DNA of 64,000 nucleotides from Pseudo-nitzschia pungens. Its lineage: Eukaryota > Bacillariophyta > Bacillariophyceae > Bacillariales > Bacillariaceae. The translations under genes were made by a program, and so were the position numbers. Under the pieces are notes generated by a model. It saw only the letters and a list, made by a program, of their open reading frames with translations. It had not been told where the DNA came from and searched no databases. Within the stretch, counting starts at the first letter, position 1. Every line of letters starts with the position of its first letter. Where the stretch lies: assembly GCA_037355855.1 (NCBI GenBank), contig CM074761.1, positions 1,693,346 through 1,757,345 on the forward strand, read 5' to 3'. Shown here in pieces: positions 21,343-33,328 of this stretch.

Positions 21343-24300
21343 TTATTTTGGAGGAAATTGCTTGTAAAGGGTATTCTTGGTATCTAGAATGAGATGTTCC
21401 GTTCCCTCGAGAGACTCATATATCACCAACAATTCTTCCGTCAATTTTTTTCTGTTTTCAGAGGAATTTGATGCCTTTCGAGCATCCACAAGCGTCTTGA
21501 TCGCACTTCCCTTTTCACCCTTGCAAAGCCGCAAGTGGCGAGAGATTGTGATGGCGTAGGTTAGATCGTCCTTTGGATCCGAAAACGAACCCCATTTCTT
21601 CAACTCTTTAACGGATGAGTCGAGGGTATCCTGTTGAGATGGATCCGACACAGCAAGAGTGGCCGCAGCGTCAGACAATGCGAGGAGAGTTGCCTTTAGA
21701 AGCTTCTTTTGCTCTTCCATTTTCTTTTTCAATTTTGCAGCCTCTTTATCGTCTTGAAGATCTTTATCGGTTGGGAGTGCCACTCCAAAATATTGGGCCA
21801 TGGCAGCCTCGTCGATTGGCCCACCACTGGATGTGGACAAAAGGTCCCGCACTTTTTGAATTTCTCTCACTCTAGCGGCTTCCTTGGACTCCTCGTCGTC
21901 GAGTTTTGCTTCCTTCGCAAACGACAACAACTCGGTCAGAAGAGGGATGCTCGTTGAGTTTTCTTGCAACAGCGTCTCCGATAGCTCCTTGTAAGCCGTC
22001 GCATCCTTGCTTCGGATCTTGGTCAGGTACGACACCTTGCTGTCGAAAACAATTTCGTCGAGAGTTTTTTCTTCCTCCTTGTCCTCGGGAAGTTTGTTTT
22101 CGTTCAACTTCTTCACCTGGGACTTGGGCGGTACAAGGTAGGTCAGTTGCATCGAAGTCACGGCGCTGTGGCCCTTTTCCAGTGCAACCGTTCCCGACAT
22201 GATGTCACCCGGTTTGACCCAAGACGGAAGCTCGTCGGTTGGGCGTGCGACATACAAATCTTGGAAGGAGCCCTTTCGAAGAACCATCAATCCAACTTCC
22301 CTTCGTCCGTCACCCGTGACGGCCGGAGTTGACGCCTTGTCCAACTCGGAATAAATCTTGCACTTCAAGGAATCCGTCGACATGAGCAACTGGATTGGAA
22401 GATCTTTCATTTCTTCTAGGACCTGCCTGCTGGGATGGCGGGTGTGAAAACTAATGGTGTATTTGCCCTTTTCCAACGACACGGCGTTGGCGTGGTGCAT
22501 GGAACTTCCGCACTCCAGCAGCTGAGAGTTGCTGTCTCTCAATTCCCAGATCTGTGAATCGAGGGGCGAATCATAGAGCTGATTAAACAACGAGGTGACA
22601 ACAGGTGTAACTTTGATCGCCTTGTCCGATTCGATTTCAAAGTCGTACTTGAGAAACATGTTGTAGATTTCGGTTCCGTCGGAGAATGTCAGTTCCGGGT
22701 TTGCCTTCAGTTCGGCGTCGCTTGGAGGCATAATGTCCCGGTCTACGGAGCCGCTGACGATGTTGTAGGTCGAGGGCCGAATGGTTCGGTGCACCGTGTC
22801 GAGGCTTGCCGAGGGGTTCAGTTTTTCGGTGCGCAGGTTGGCAGCCGCACCGAATCGAGCAAACTCTCGACCGGCCGAGATGGCGAGGGGCTGGGAGGCT
22901 CTCAGCGTCGGTGCCTGGGCGGAGTACGAGTGGAACTCCACGTCGACCACGACGGAAGTCGAGGCGGCATTTGCCAACCACAGAAGTTGGAGGCATACCT
23001 CCAGAGTCGATCCGCCCTTGACCTTCATGCTGAATTCTTTCTCGTAACCCTCGGTAACCTGGATGAGTTTTTTGAGTTGGATCTCCGTGTTTGGAATGTC
23101 TCCGCGAACGAACGGCACAGCGTGAATCAAGACGCGATTGGGAGACGTTGCCGAGGGATTCGGATCGGTGCTCTTGATTTTGAACGTGACCCATTCCGCA
23201 ATGTCTGGTACCTCGAGGAAACGACGGTTTGGAGCGCCGGCCTCGAGCTGATAGGACATGGAGTAGTCGATTCCGTTGTCCTTGAGCGTGATGGCTTCGT
23301 CTTCATTGAGGCTGACGGTCGGGTTGCTGGCACTCACAATGGCGGAGTGTGGCTTCACGACCGTCACCGGGAGTTGAAAGAGAGGTCCCCGTGCCTTGTC
23401 GTTGGAATCGATGCCGTCTACCGTCGCATAGTGCACGCCGGGGGCCAGGTCCTCGACGGCCAACCGGATCGAGAAGTGCTGGCCGTTGCGCTCGATCCCC
23501 GACATGAGAGGTCATGCGCTCGGGGCATTTCACCCAGGACGCACTGGGCGAGAGGTCCATGTCCAGCTCCATGGACAGAAGCTCGTCCATTTCATCCGCG
23601 GTTCGGGTCGACGCGTGCTGGAAGTCGGGCTTGACCTTGACATCGAAAGTCATGGGTCCCTGGAGCTCGAGGGCATCGCGAACGTACAGGCCGCGGGCAT
23701 TGTTCCGGGCCGGCACGGAGACGTCCACGGTCAAGTCCTGGGCGGGTTTCCCCCGGTTTTCGAGGATGTAATCGACGGCGCTTGTCGCCGACACGAGCCC
23801 GGCGCCCTGGGCAAAGGGGTCCGAAACGGCGACGGGGACGGCGGTGTTGAGGAGCCCCTTCCGGAGGGCCGGAGGCGGCAGGTGGGTGATTCCGAGGCGT
23901 TGCTTCACGGCGCTAAGCACGCAGGCCGCCACCCCGCAGGCATTGGGGGACGACATGCTCGTTCCGTGGTACTGGTTCTTCCCCTGGAGCGAGTGGCGGG
24001 GGATCGGCGAGATGGCACCGCCCGGAGCGCAAATGTCTGGCAGGAGCCCATCGGGGGTGGGTCCCCGCGAGGAAAAGTAATAGGAGGCGTCTCGGGAGGG
24101 CTTCGTCTCCGTCGGGAAGTGTCGAGTACTGGTCGACCATCATGTCCGGCGAGACGTAGGCTCCGACGGTGATGCACGAGCTCAATGCACCGGGCGATCC
24201 CAGGGACGAGAGTGCGGGCCCGTCGTTCCCAGCGGACGTAAAGACGGTGATGCCCCACTTTTTGGTGGCATCGGCAAAGACCTCCGAGACGCGTCCCGAG

Positions 24301-25532
24301 TCGGGTTGCCAGGACGGCTCCCCGTAGGACAGGTTGACAAAGTCGCAGCCGTGCTGCTTGGCGGCAATCAGCGCCCGGACCAGGCCGGTTCCGGTCTCCG
24401 CCGACCCCAATCGCTGGTCCCCGATCTTGCAGGCTAGGACCTGCGCTCCCGGAGCGACCCCATTCTTGGTGTGACCGTCGCCAAAGTTGGCAGCGGCAAT
24501 GCCCGCCACGTGCGTGCCGTGGGATCCCGCGTCGGTGACGATGCAGAGCGTCTCGCCCCCGTCGTAGATCTGGACGCAAAAGGTGACGGACGATCCAAAG
24601 CCAAACTCACCCATCTGGCGCTGTTTCGCAAAGGGCGCAAACGGGACCGCCTCGGTGAGGTTTCCGTCGGCCTTGAGATCGATGACGGCCTTGTGCTCCC
24701 CGTCGGATTCGTCGCGAAACAAGACAACGTCCATGTACGGCCCCGCGTCGTCATAGGATTCTGTCATGGACTGGTACTGACCGAGGAGCACCTCGGCGTC
24801 CATGCGCTGAAGAATGAGTTGTCGTTTCTCGTCGGCCTCGGTGTCCTTGTCCTTGTCCTTGTTGTCGCCATTGCTCTTGCAGTTTTCGATTTTGGATTGC
24901 AAAGCGTCGAGGTGTTGCTGTGTCTGCGCAATCAATCTGCGGTGCTCGTCCATAAAGACGGCCTTGCGCTCCCGGACCAGCCGCCCCTTGACGGAACGCG
25001 GCACAAAGTCGTACAGACGAATGCTTCCCAGCCGAACCTCGGTCCCGGCGGCCGGTGCCCAGTCTCCGAGCGTGAGATTCCGACCCGATGCTCCCTTCAG
25101 AACGACGGCGGCCCCTTCCTCGCTTGCGTCCGGAATGGTTGCCGTGGCGCTGGTGTCGATGTCGCCGTCTCCTGTGCAATCCAAAAAGTCGATGTACTTG
25201 GGCAGTCCCTCGCTGGTTTCCTGGAGTCCCGCTGCGGCGAGATCACATCCCGTGTCGAGGACGGCAATCTTGACACCGCGTCCGTCGGCGGTGGGCTGGC
25301 CCTGCAGGAGATCGAGCACCTTGGTTTCCTCCTTGGGGATGGCGCGGCTGGAGGAAAAGGCGGTGGAGGAAGTGGAAGTGGCGAGTCTCATGGTCCTCTG
25401 GCTGGCGGTCTCGGCGAGGTGCGGATTCGCGGATTGGCGGAAGAAGAGTGGAGTGACAAATGCGGTGGATTTGGTCTGGAATGCCAACGATAAGATCCAA
25501 GATGACAACGCACGGGACGACTGGTACCGCAT
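21343..25532 (-). CDS. TPP2: Tripeptidyl-peptidase II (subtilisin family), frame broken at two sites
   Basis: About 1,395 residues from ATG 25532 if one extra base is ignored near 24110 and another near 23510; with both corrected the length is a multiple of three. Catalytic Asp is in VLDTGCD (D93), His in GSHGTHVAG (about H338) and Ser in GTSMSSPNACG (second frame). The large insert between Asp and His and the ~850-residue C-terminal region (PGVHYATVDGID, FVRGDIPNTEIQLKKL, PFLVPPKSQ-like VPPKSQVKKLN) are specific to TPPII, a giant exopeptidase that removes tripeptides from proteasome products. The N-terminus has a short hydrophobic stretch followed by STAFVTP, resembling a plastid-targeting junction. 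GC content falls sharply from the 5' half to the 3' half. Confidence 0.9.
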
Positions 25533-26310
25533 GCTATTGCAATATTGTGCGTACGGGTACTATCACTGACAGAAAGCCGAGTTAGTACTGTAGTAGACAC
25601 GAATAACAAGAACAGATTCGGCAAGATAACTCGCAAGTATTGGCAGCTCGGTCGTTGTTGCGAACTGGTTCAGCGCACAAAATGCGAACAGTATGTACAA
25701 TATGCACACTAAGGAATTCATAAGATCTCATTCGAAAGATCTTTGGAATGGAGTGAAACAAATCGATACACGTTATGACTCAATAGCCCGATCCATAACC
25801 TTACCCATTACCAAGTAAGTTACTTCGTACGGTACTTCGTACGAAGTGGAACTAATTACCAGGTAAGTCCTTCCGCATGCCAACGACTCACGTACGTCAT
25901 ACGAATAACTTCCGATAATATTCCTTGTTGACGCTTGATGGATTGCACAATTCCGAACATGGAATAAGTTCTATTACGGTAAGTATGTTCGTATTCTTAG
26001 GAGTTCACATCACTACTACAGCAGCACCGTTAGCAGCCCAGTAATAAGATACGGTACGAAATAGATACCGGCATACAGAACTGTGCATAAGGTTTACCAG
26101 GTACAGGGGTGATATCACCCCTGACCAGGTACCCGTAGTCGAACTTGCCTATTGGAAGAAGTTGTGAGGTAAGGTTTACCGTACATCCTGACTGGTGGTA
26201 GAAGCTACTACTAGTAAGCGGGGGCTACTAGATGAAGCACAATAGTGGTGGCTTGTTGTTGATAGTGGCAACCAAGTACGAAGTAGAAGTAAACCTTAAA
26301 ATGCATACCT

Positions 26311-26650
26311 AAATGTCAAACAAACCCGGATGTATAAGTGTCAAAAACCCGGATGTATAAGTATAAGTGTCAAAAAAAGCCGGATGTATAAGTATAAATG
26401 TCAAACAAACCCGGATGTATAAGTATAAGTGTCAAAAAAACCCGGATGTATTAGTATAAATGTCAAACAAACCCGGATGTATAAGTATAAGTGTCCAAAA
26501 AACCCGGATGTATAAGTATAAGTGTCAAAAAATCCGGATGTATAAGTATAAATGTCAAACAAACCCGGATGTATAAGTATAAATGTCAAAAAAACCCGGA
26601 TGTATAAGTATAAATGTTAAACAAACCCGGATGTATAAGTATAAATGTCT
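26311..26650. repeat. 31-bp minisatellite, about 11 units
   Basis: Unit consists of AAACAAACCCGGATGT followed by ATAAGTATAAATGTC (31 bp). Eleven CCGGATGT cores are present; unit 1 is shortened and units alternate between AAACAAA and AAAAAAA starts, suggesting amplification in pairs. The period is not a multiple of three and no frame crosses it usefully. Confidence 0.9.
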
Positions 26651-27329
26651 TACGTAAGTAATTACCTATGCCTACCGGTATTGTGTACGGCACAGGTATT
26701 TTCTGTAGTACTACGTATTATTTAGCCTTATTCCTTTCTGTCTTTCTCATCTCTCAACAAAACCATGGCGCGAAAGAATTCGGCATCATGTCGACCGGAC
26801 CGTTATCAATAGATAAGTTAGCGGTAGGCGGTAGGGTTATCGTAAAAGTAAGGTTACCGGTAGGACTTGCCCACAGCGATAAGCTTAAAAAACCATTTTC
26901 AATTTACAACACAACTAATTTTCCCGTAGCCTCCTTCCGCAAGACAGAAACTGTTGGGCAAGACACAGGTCACCGCAACTGCAGGATGCGGGTGGGGACA
27001 CGCCCGCACCACCACGCGCACCACCTGTGAACTTACCGCGCGCGCCGTGACGAGCACTACGACGTATGTGAGGAAGGTCCCAATGGTAGGTAGGTAAGTG
27101 TCACGAGAGGGCCGACAGCGCGCGTACCGTAGACGGGCACAACGCGGTGCCCGCACAAGGTACGCAGCCGCTACCGGGCACGGAGGTGCGGGACGATGCC
27201 TTCCCCATCTGCTCACCTCATTGTCCTTTGGCCAACACCAAGCCGACGACAATGAGGAGTGCTGTTCCCTGTGGGAGCGGATCAACAAAACTCCCGCCCG
27301 CCCACCCGGCAAGGACTCTCTGTGCACTG

Positions 27330-27400
27330 TACTAACCCTACATACCCCTACTACATAGGGGTCCCACCCCGATTAGGGTTCGGGTTAGTGACTAGATAGC
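27330..27400. repeat. Telomere-like degenerate segment with small palindrome
   Basis: Contains CTAACCCTA on one side and TTAGGGTTCGGGTTAG on the other, around a palindrome ACCCCTA-CTACA-TAGGGGT (27347-27365). It resembles short head-to-head interstitial telomere repeats, but is too short to be sure. Confidence 0.3.
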
Positions 27401-27504
27401 TACCGCGCACACGCGCGCGCACGCTATACCACACATTCGCCTAAAGCTTCGTCAATCCGCCATCACTACAGAATAGACATAGTGTATACCGCGTATGACC
27501 TAGT

Positions 27505-27590
27505 ATAGACAAATGTGAGCACAGAGTACGTGCACTCCGAAGTTGACGTACACCCGAGACGGCGCCGGGGTATCCCATAGGATACCGCGA
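27505..27590. repeat. Dispersed repeat copy 2 (partner at 3346-3430)
   Basis: Better-preserved copy with perfect palindrome GGTATCC-CATA-GGATACC adjacent to GAGACGGCGCCGGG. Confidence 0.6.
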
Positions 27591-27999
27591 TGGGATCGGT
27601 TTTTGGTGTTCCGTATCTTGGATGGTGTTGAGTCTTGGGAGGAGACGCGGGGGAGACGTGATGGTTAAGGTATGCAACTAATGATAATTTTAAGACCTTA
27701 GTTCGTACTTCGTACAAATTACAGACTTACAAGTAAGTTACAAAGTAAGATTACAGTATTTTGTACGACTGTTTCTTTCGTGACGCCTTGGAGAATGCCG
27801 CCATCTCGAATCATCTGGATCTGTCATCTGGATCTGTGGAATGCAAAGTTCACGAGAATGGTCGTCGTCTCATCTCTCATAATTTGAAGCACATCTCTCA
27901 GTCCACCGTTCCTTTCTAAGTTGCGCTCGAATACTCTCGATCTCAAAACAAATCGCAGCAAAGCAAACCACTAACTCGAAATCAAACAAAACAATCCCC

Positions 28000-30228
28000 A
28001 TGTTCGGTTGGATACTTGCCGCCGCCTCGTGCGCTCTTGTCGCCGCCCTGATTCGCTACTGGAGATTGGACCGATTCGTTCTGGGGTTGGTGAGCCTCCT
28101 GGACTTGCTCCTGACCATCAAGCGGCGAGCCCGTGCCGTCCAGACCAAGAATCCAGAATGGACCATGGCCGATACCATCGAGGAATCCTGCAGCAAGTTC
28201 TGGGACAACACCTTTGTGATCGTTGCTGGTCACGACGACGACGAACGAGCGCCTGCGTTGTCTTCTGCTGCCTCTGCTCCGAAATCGCGCAAGGGCAGGG
28301 CCCGAATGACCTATGGCGAGGCCGAAATGGCGTCCTCGGCCGTCGCCAAGTGGTTAACCGCCCCGAGAAGCTCGTCCGGAGCGGCGGTTTGCCAGCCCAA
28401 CGACATTGTCGCGATTTTCATGCCGAGCGGCTGCGAGTTTGTCGTTTCCCTCTTTGGGCTCATCCGCTGCGGGGTCCGCGCCGCCCTGGTGAACACCGGC
28501 TTGCGGGGGAATTCCCTGGCGCACGCACTGACCTCGGCGCTGGACGAGGGACAAGAAGGAAGCAGCAGCAGGGTGCGAGCCGTACTGGTCTCTCCCGATC
28601 TGAAACCCCTTTTGGAATCCCTGCAAGAGGGGGGACAACTGCCATCGTCGATTGACATTGTGGAGTGCGGCTCCGGTTGCGAGCTGGACCCCTGGACCGA
28701 AACCAAGCGCTTTGCGTACCTCGGGCGCCAGCAGCAGCAGCAACAACAACAACAACCATCCTCCCGGTGGGACGATACGTGCCTGTACATTTACACGTCC
28801 GGAACTACCGGTCTCCCAAAGGCTAGCAAGATGAACCACATGCGGATCTGGTCCGCGGGATGCTTCGGAACGAAATTGTGCCGTCTGCGCCAGTCCGATC
28901 GGCTCTACTGCCCACTCCCGCTGCACCACACCAGCGGATTGGCGATCGGCCTGGTAGCCTGCCTACAGAGGGGCTGCAGCACGGTGATCCGCCCCAAGTT
29001 TTCGGTCCGGCACTTCTCGAGGGACCTGCTCGCGCACGAATGCACCGGTACGTACGGTACAAGCTCGGCGATTGCGGCAATGCCGCAGCAGCAGCACTAA
29101 TCGTGGTGAATGAAATCCATCCGAGTAACCACGAGTCGGCTAACCCCACGCATTTTGTGTTTTGCTTTTGTTTTGCGATTCATTCATTCATCCATTCATT
29201 TGTCATTTGTCATTGTTGCGTATTTGCGTATCGTATACGTACACCACCAGGCGCCCAATACATCGGAGAGATGGCGAGGTACCTGACCTCCGCATCGGCC
29301 AACAATCTCGACTCCAAGGTCAAGCTCCGATTTGCCTTGGGGAACGGGATGCCACCCGAGATCTGGATCCCCTTTCGAAACCGCTACAACATCGACCTCG
29401 TGATCGAATTCTACGGCAGCACCGAGGGCAACGTCAACATGGTCAACGGCACGGGACTGGCACCCGGCGCTTGCGGGATCGTTCCCCCCGGCTTTGGGTG
29501 GATCTACCCTATCGGGATCTTCAAGTACGACACAGACACCTGGGGAGCTCCTCCGGGACCCCAAAACCGGCCTCTGCGTCCCCGCGGCACCGAACGAACC
29601 GGGAGAGCTGCTCGGCCTGATCAAGCAGGACGACCCTTCCCGGCGATTCGACGGCTACACGAACGATACCGCGACAAGGTCAAAGATCGTTGACAACGTC
29701 TGCAAGACCGGGGACCGGTACTTTCGGTCGGGGGACCTCCTCCGACAGGACCGCTGCGGGTTTTTGTATTTCTGCGATCGCGTCGGAGAAACTTTCCGTT
29801 GGAAGGGAGAGAACGTCAGCACCTCGGAGGTGGCCCGGGCGGTGCTGGACTGCTCCGAGAACGGAGGAGCCACCAGATCCTTTGCGGAGGCCGTGGTCTA
29901 CGGGGTCGAGGTCGAAGGACACCCCGGACGTGCCGGCATGGCCACGGTGGTGCTCACCGAAGGGGGGGCGGACGAACCGTGGCAGGACTCGCTGTGGCAC
30001 TCGCTGCAGTCCGAACTCCCGCGATACGCCCAGCCGCTTTTCATTCGAATCAAAACACAGATCGAGAAGACGTCAACCCAAAAATACAAGAAAACGAAAC
30101 TCCAAGACGAGTCCTTTTGGAATTGTGGACGCGATCCCATCTATTTTCGCGACGATGCGGCAAAGACCTTTGTTTTGGTAGACGCAACGGTGAAAGAAGA
30201 AATTGCGAGCGGCAAACGAAGGGTTTGA
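28000..30228 (+). CDS. Very-long-chain acyl-CoA synthetase / fatty acid transport protein (FATP/SLC27-like), two exons
   Basis: Exons 28000-29047 and 29251-30228 (203-bp intron, GTACGT...CACCAG) join to 674 residues if one extra base near 29541 is skipped; frames before and after both match the family. Residues 1-20 are a membrane segment. The adenylation motif is YIYTSGTTGLPKAS, followed by FYGSTEGNVN, then YFRSGDLLRQDRCGFLYFCD with GETFRWKGENVSTSEV, and C-terminal KTSTQKYKKTKLQ with the motif Lys. GETFRWKGENVSTxEV and the membrane N-terminus separate FATPs from soluble long-chain synthetases. The enzyme activates long or very long fatty acids to CoA esters, coupling to uptake, at ER or plasma membrane. 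A poly-Gln run (9 Q) sits before the ATP motif. GC-rich. Confidence 0.9.
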
Positions 30229-30745
30229 ACAGGGGAGACAACATCTGTTTGTTGGTTTTGGGAGCCTGCAAGAGACGAAGAGAATGCGATCGAAGTTGAA
30301 TTCCATCTATTTTCAATTGTTCGAGTTGTCATCCGGTTGTATGTTTTCAGAGTGTCACAGTGATGTGCATTCCAAAACATTTGTTGCGCATGTACCGGTT
30401 TTCGCTCGCTGCGGCGCCTTTCGGGTACAATGGAAAGCGATTCGAGCTGTAAATTGCCAATTTATGATCGGTCCCCGTTGTCACATATGACGACTACGAA
30501 GAGTCCCGAATTGCGAAAGGGCAAAGAGAAAAAAGTACTCACCACTGTGAAAGGTGGCAGAAAAGTGGTCACCGACAGAGACGATGGCAATGACGGTGAT
30601 CCGGCGGCTAATGAATCTCAATTGAAAAGTTCCTCCTTGTTTTGATGGTATAATAGCGACCAACTTCAAATCATTTATGACTCCTAACTGTCTCGCGATT
30701 CTAACGTAGCATATTTGATATATCATAGGACTGCTTTGCCGTTCA
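30229..30745. other. Convergent 3' spacer
   Basis: 517 bp between the stops of the acyl-CoA synthetase and the FAD monooxygenase. No gene supported. Confidence 0.5.
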
Positions 30746-33328
30746 TCATGTTGTGAGAACGGATCGAATACCTTGCACCAAGGCTTCTACGTGACTGTGG
30801 GTTGACGATATTGCAGCCACGTGACCATCTGGCCGAATCGCCACAAAGATACTCCGACTGGGGTTCCGTTCGGTTGTTTCAGGAGTCAGGTTCATGGCTT
30901 CCCATTGATCTCCGTCCACGTACATGTCGCAAACAGTTGAATCAACCATCTCACTTTGATTGTTTGGTCGGTGAAAACCCCCGTTTCCGTCGTTGTCGGT
31001 ACATATTATGAGCCGAGACGTAGAAAAAGGAACTCCAAATATTCTCTGTAAAGACATTTGTAGAGAAGATAACGTATCACCTGTATCTGCATCTGCACTG
31101 AAATACGAGACGATTTCGAGTAAGCAAAACGCACAAGGTGTATCGTCTGTTGCTAACTGGGCGGCCAAATCTCTTGTTGAAACTGCAACATTCCTCGATG
31201 ACTCGTCCACGAAATCTGTGGTGGATTGTTCACACATCCCGTTGTCTTCTCCGATTCGATCAATTATTTGCATTCGCGGGAATTTTCGAAGCATTTCGCA
31301 GTCTATCGAAGCTATTACGTGTGGAAATAAAGCACCCACAGCGAGTCGCGGAGATGAGGCAACGGAATCTCGAGACCAATCATCCCATCCATCCCGAACA
31401 TTCGGAGAGCTGCTGGATTCGCTGTACGCAAAGTCGAGTTCATATCTGGGAAAGAGAAGGGGCAGTCCTTGCCCAGCCCCTAACAAGGAACGGAGATTGT
31501 CCTTTATGGTTCGTGCGTAGATACCGTTGGGTGATGTCTGGAGTTGCGACAATGGTGCTAGCGCTGTTTTCAGCAGAGTGCGAAACGTGTTTTTTCTCAC
31601 TTCGAGCGGCACCAACGACGCAGTTGCATCCAACGCTTGAATCAACAGAGCCGGGTGTCGGTCGTCGAGGTAACACGCTCTCATCACATTCAAGACACGG
31701 TTGTAGTTTCGAACGGACAAGGCAGCATTTTGGCGTGCAACTGGCTGCCTTTCTCGTTCATAAATTTGTCCCACGGTCGTGATCGAAGAGAAAGAAATAG
31801 TGTCTTTCTCTTCGTTTGATAGATGTTCGGGAAGATTTCGATCCCCGCGTCGTTGCAAAGCTATTCGCCACGCCAGGGAGTATGCATCTTGAAGGCCGGT
31901 ATTCATTCCAAAGCCACCAGCGGGAGGAAAGACGTGTGCAGCATCACCTGCTAAAAACACACCCCGCTCCGAATAGTAATTTCGAGCGACCAACGATCCC
32001 ATCGTCCATGGCCGAATGGATTGAATAGTAAACTCACTCGAATTCCCCAGGATCGATTGGACCATTTTGCGGACCTTTTCGAATCCAAAATCTTCTTCCG
32101 GTGTTTGGTATGGTTCAAAGTATGGGATTTGTAGCACATATTCTCCTGGTCCGTGTCGGACGCACATTGCCAAGACCTCTGAATTGAAGACGGTATACAG
32201 CATAGCAGGTGGGATACTTGCTTGCTTGTTTTGATCCTCTCCGCCTACTGTCTCATCAGGAGTTGTGAAGTGAACATTGATTAGTCGCTGGAGGTTCGGT
32301 GTTCCAAGCATCGTGGAATCGCCAGCATTATTTTTGGTTCCGTCTCCAGAAAAGAAATTCGTGCGAATCGACGATCCAGCACCGTCGGCGGCCACGATCA
32401 CGTCGATGTCGTCAAAGGCCTCTGCCCGATCGGTTTGAACGGTCCAGACACGAGTTTTTGCATTCCAATCGAATGCAGTTGCGCGACACCCATACAATAT
32501 TTCGTGCTCTGGTGTACCGACTACGTGTAGAGCGTCGTGCAGAATGCGACAAAATGTGTGTTGGGCCAAGTGTCCCACCGATTCCGGGCTCAATGGAATG
32601 CTATCGAATTCACTTTTCTCTTTATTCTTTCCATGGGCATCACCATTTGAATTTTCGGGCACCAGTCGTCCGTTGGCATCTGCGACCGATACAAGGGGTC
32701 GATCGACTGGATGGACCACCTCGGCCATGATTGTACCTTTCTGAGCACTGCACGTCATGTCAGGACCGAATCGAAACGATTTCCATTCTTCTACTGGTGG
32801 CATGGCAGCTCGTATATTTCTGTAAACATCATTCGGTTGATTCAAGCTACCATTATTCTCGCAATACGCCAATCCGTGTTTGAGAATTTCCATTGATCGT
32901 GTGTTCAGGAAGTGGGCTTGTGGGTGTTTGAATCGCTGATCCGGAGTTTGTGCCTCGACGAGTCGGAACGGAACATTGTATGATCGCAACAAATGAGCCA
33001 AGAACAGCCCAGTGGGACCACCCCCCACAATCAACACACGATTGGCATTCGGGATGTGGCTGAGACTTCGAAACTGGTGGTTTCGGATGCTAGTGTGCTT
33101 GTATCTCTCCCGGTTCCCAGTGTCTGTGAGATCGGTGGTAGCAGCGACACGAACATGGATGTTGTTGCGGCGAGTGAATCGTTGCGAAACGCATTTGTTG
33201 TCTGCGAGCAAGAGCGCTCGGAAATAGTTCCGAAATGGCAAACGAGCCCAATGCAGTCCACGGCAAATTCCCGGACCGACTCCTTTCGATATCAGGAACT
33301 GCGAGTGCCGCTGCAACCCCTGCGACAT
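30746..33328 (-). CDS. FAD-dependent aromatic-ring monooxygenase (PheA/TfdB-like)
   Basis: 860 residues from ATG 33328, single exon. The first ~90 residues are basic, Ser/Arg-rich and lack acidic runs, resembling a mitochondrial presequence. The Rossmann motif VLIVGGGPTGLFLAHLL is at about 98-114. The conserved DG-type motif reads VIVAADGAGSSIRTNF, and the second FAD motif is GVFLAGDAAHVFPPAGGFGM followed by NTGLQDAYSLAWR. This is the class A flavoprotein monooxygenase layout (phenol hydroxylase/2,4-dichlorophenol hydroxylase/MhpA-like). The ~200-residue C-terminal part, ending SIFVAIRPDGHVA, matches the thioredoxin-like tail of that group. It would hydroxylate an aromatic ring with NAD(P)H and O2. 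Substrate is unknown. Confidence 0.88.
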   Translation of the reverse strand: MSQGLQRHSQFLISKGVGPGICRGLHWARLPFRNYFRALLLADNKCVSQRFTRRNNIHVRVAATTDLTDTGNRERYKHTSIRNHQFRSLSHIPNANRVLIVGGGPTGLFLAHLLRSYNVPFRLVEAQTPDQRFKHPQAHFLNTRSMEILKHGLAYCENNGSLNQPNDVYRNIRAAMPPVEEWKSFRFGPDMTCSAQKGTIMAEVVHPVDRPLVSVADANGRLVPENSNGDAHGKNKEKSEFDSIPLSPESVGHLAQHTFCRILHDALHVVGTPEHEILYGCRATAFDWNAKTRVWTVQTDRAEAFDDIDVIVAADGAGSSIRTNFFSGDGTKNNAGDSTMLGTPNLQRLINVHFTTPDETVGGEDQNKQASIPPAMLYTVFNSEVLAMCVRHGPGEYVLQIPYFEPYQTPEEDFGFEKVRKMVQSILGNSSEFTIQSIRPWTMGSLVARNYYSERGVFLAGDAAHVFPPAGGFGMNTGLQDAYSLAWRIALQRRGDRNLPEHLSNEEKDTISFSSITTVGQIYERERQPVARQNAALSVRNYNRVLNVMRACYLDDRHPALLIQALDATASLVPLEVRKNTFRTLLKTALAPLSQLQTSPNGIYARTIKDNLRSLLGAGQGLPLLFPRYELDFAYSESSSSPNVRDGWDDWSRDSVASSPRLAVGALFPHVIASIDCEMLRKFPRMQIIDRIGEDNGMCEQSTTDFVDESSRNVAVSTRDLAAQLATDDTPCAFCLLEIVSYFSADADTGDTLSSLQMSLQRIFGVPFSTSRLIICTDNDGNGGFHRPNNQSEMVDSTVCDMYVDGDQWEAMNLTPETTERNPSRSIFVAIRPDGHVAAISSTHSHVEALVQGIRSVLTT

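Larger units (their letters stand above)
25533..27999. other. Long spacer with minisatellite, dispersed repeat and GC-rich block
   Basis: Between divergent TPPII and acyl-CoA synthetase genes. 25550-26300 is AT-rich with many TACGTAC/CTTACC words. 26311-26650 is a 31-bp tandem array. 26950-27430 is GC-rich with CGCGCGC runs and a telomere-like segment. 27505-27590 is a dispersed repeat. Short open frames here look non-coding. Confidence 0.6.

Noticed and set aside
22637..25179. Arg/Pro/Ala-rich frames on both strands across TPPII (for example 22789-23634, 24471-25493)
   Set aside because: Shadow frames caused by high GC; the catalytic motifs are in the TPPII frames.
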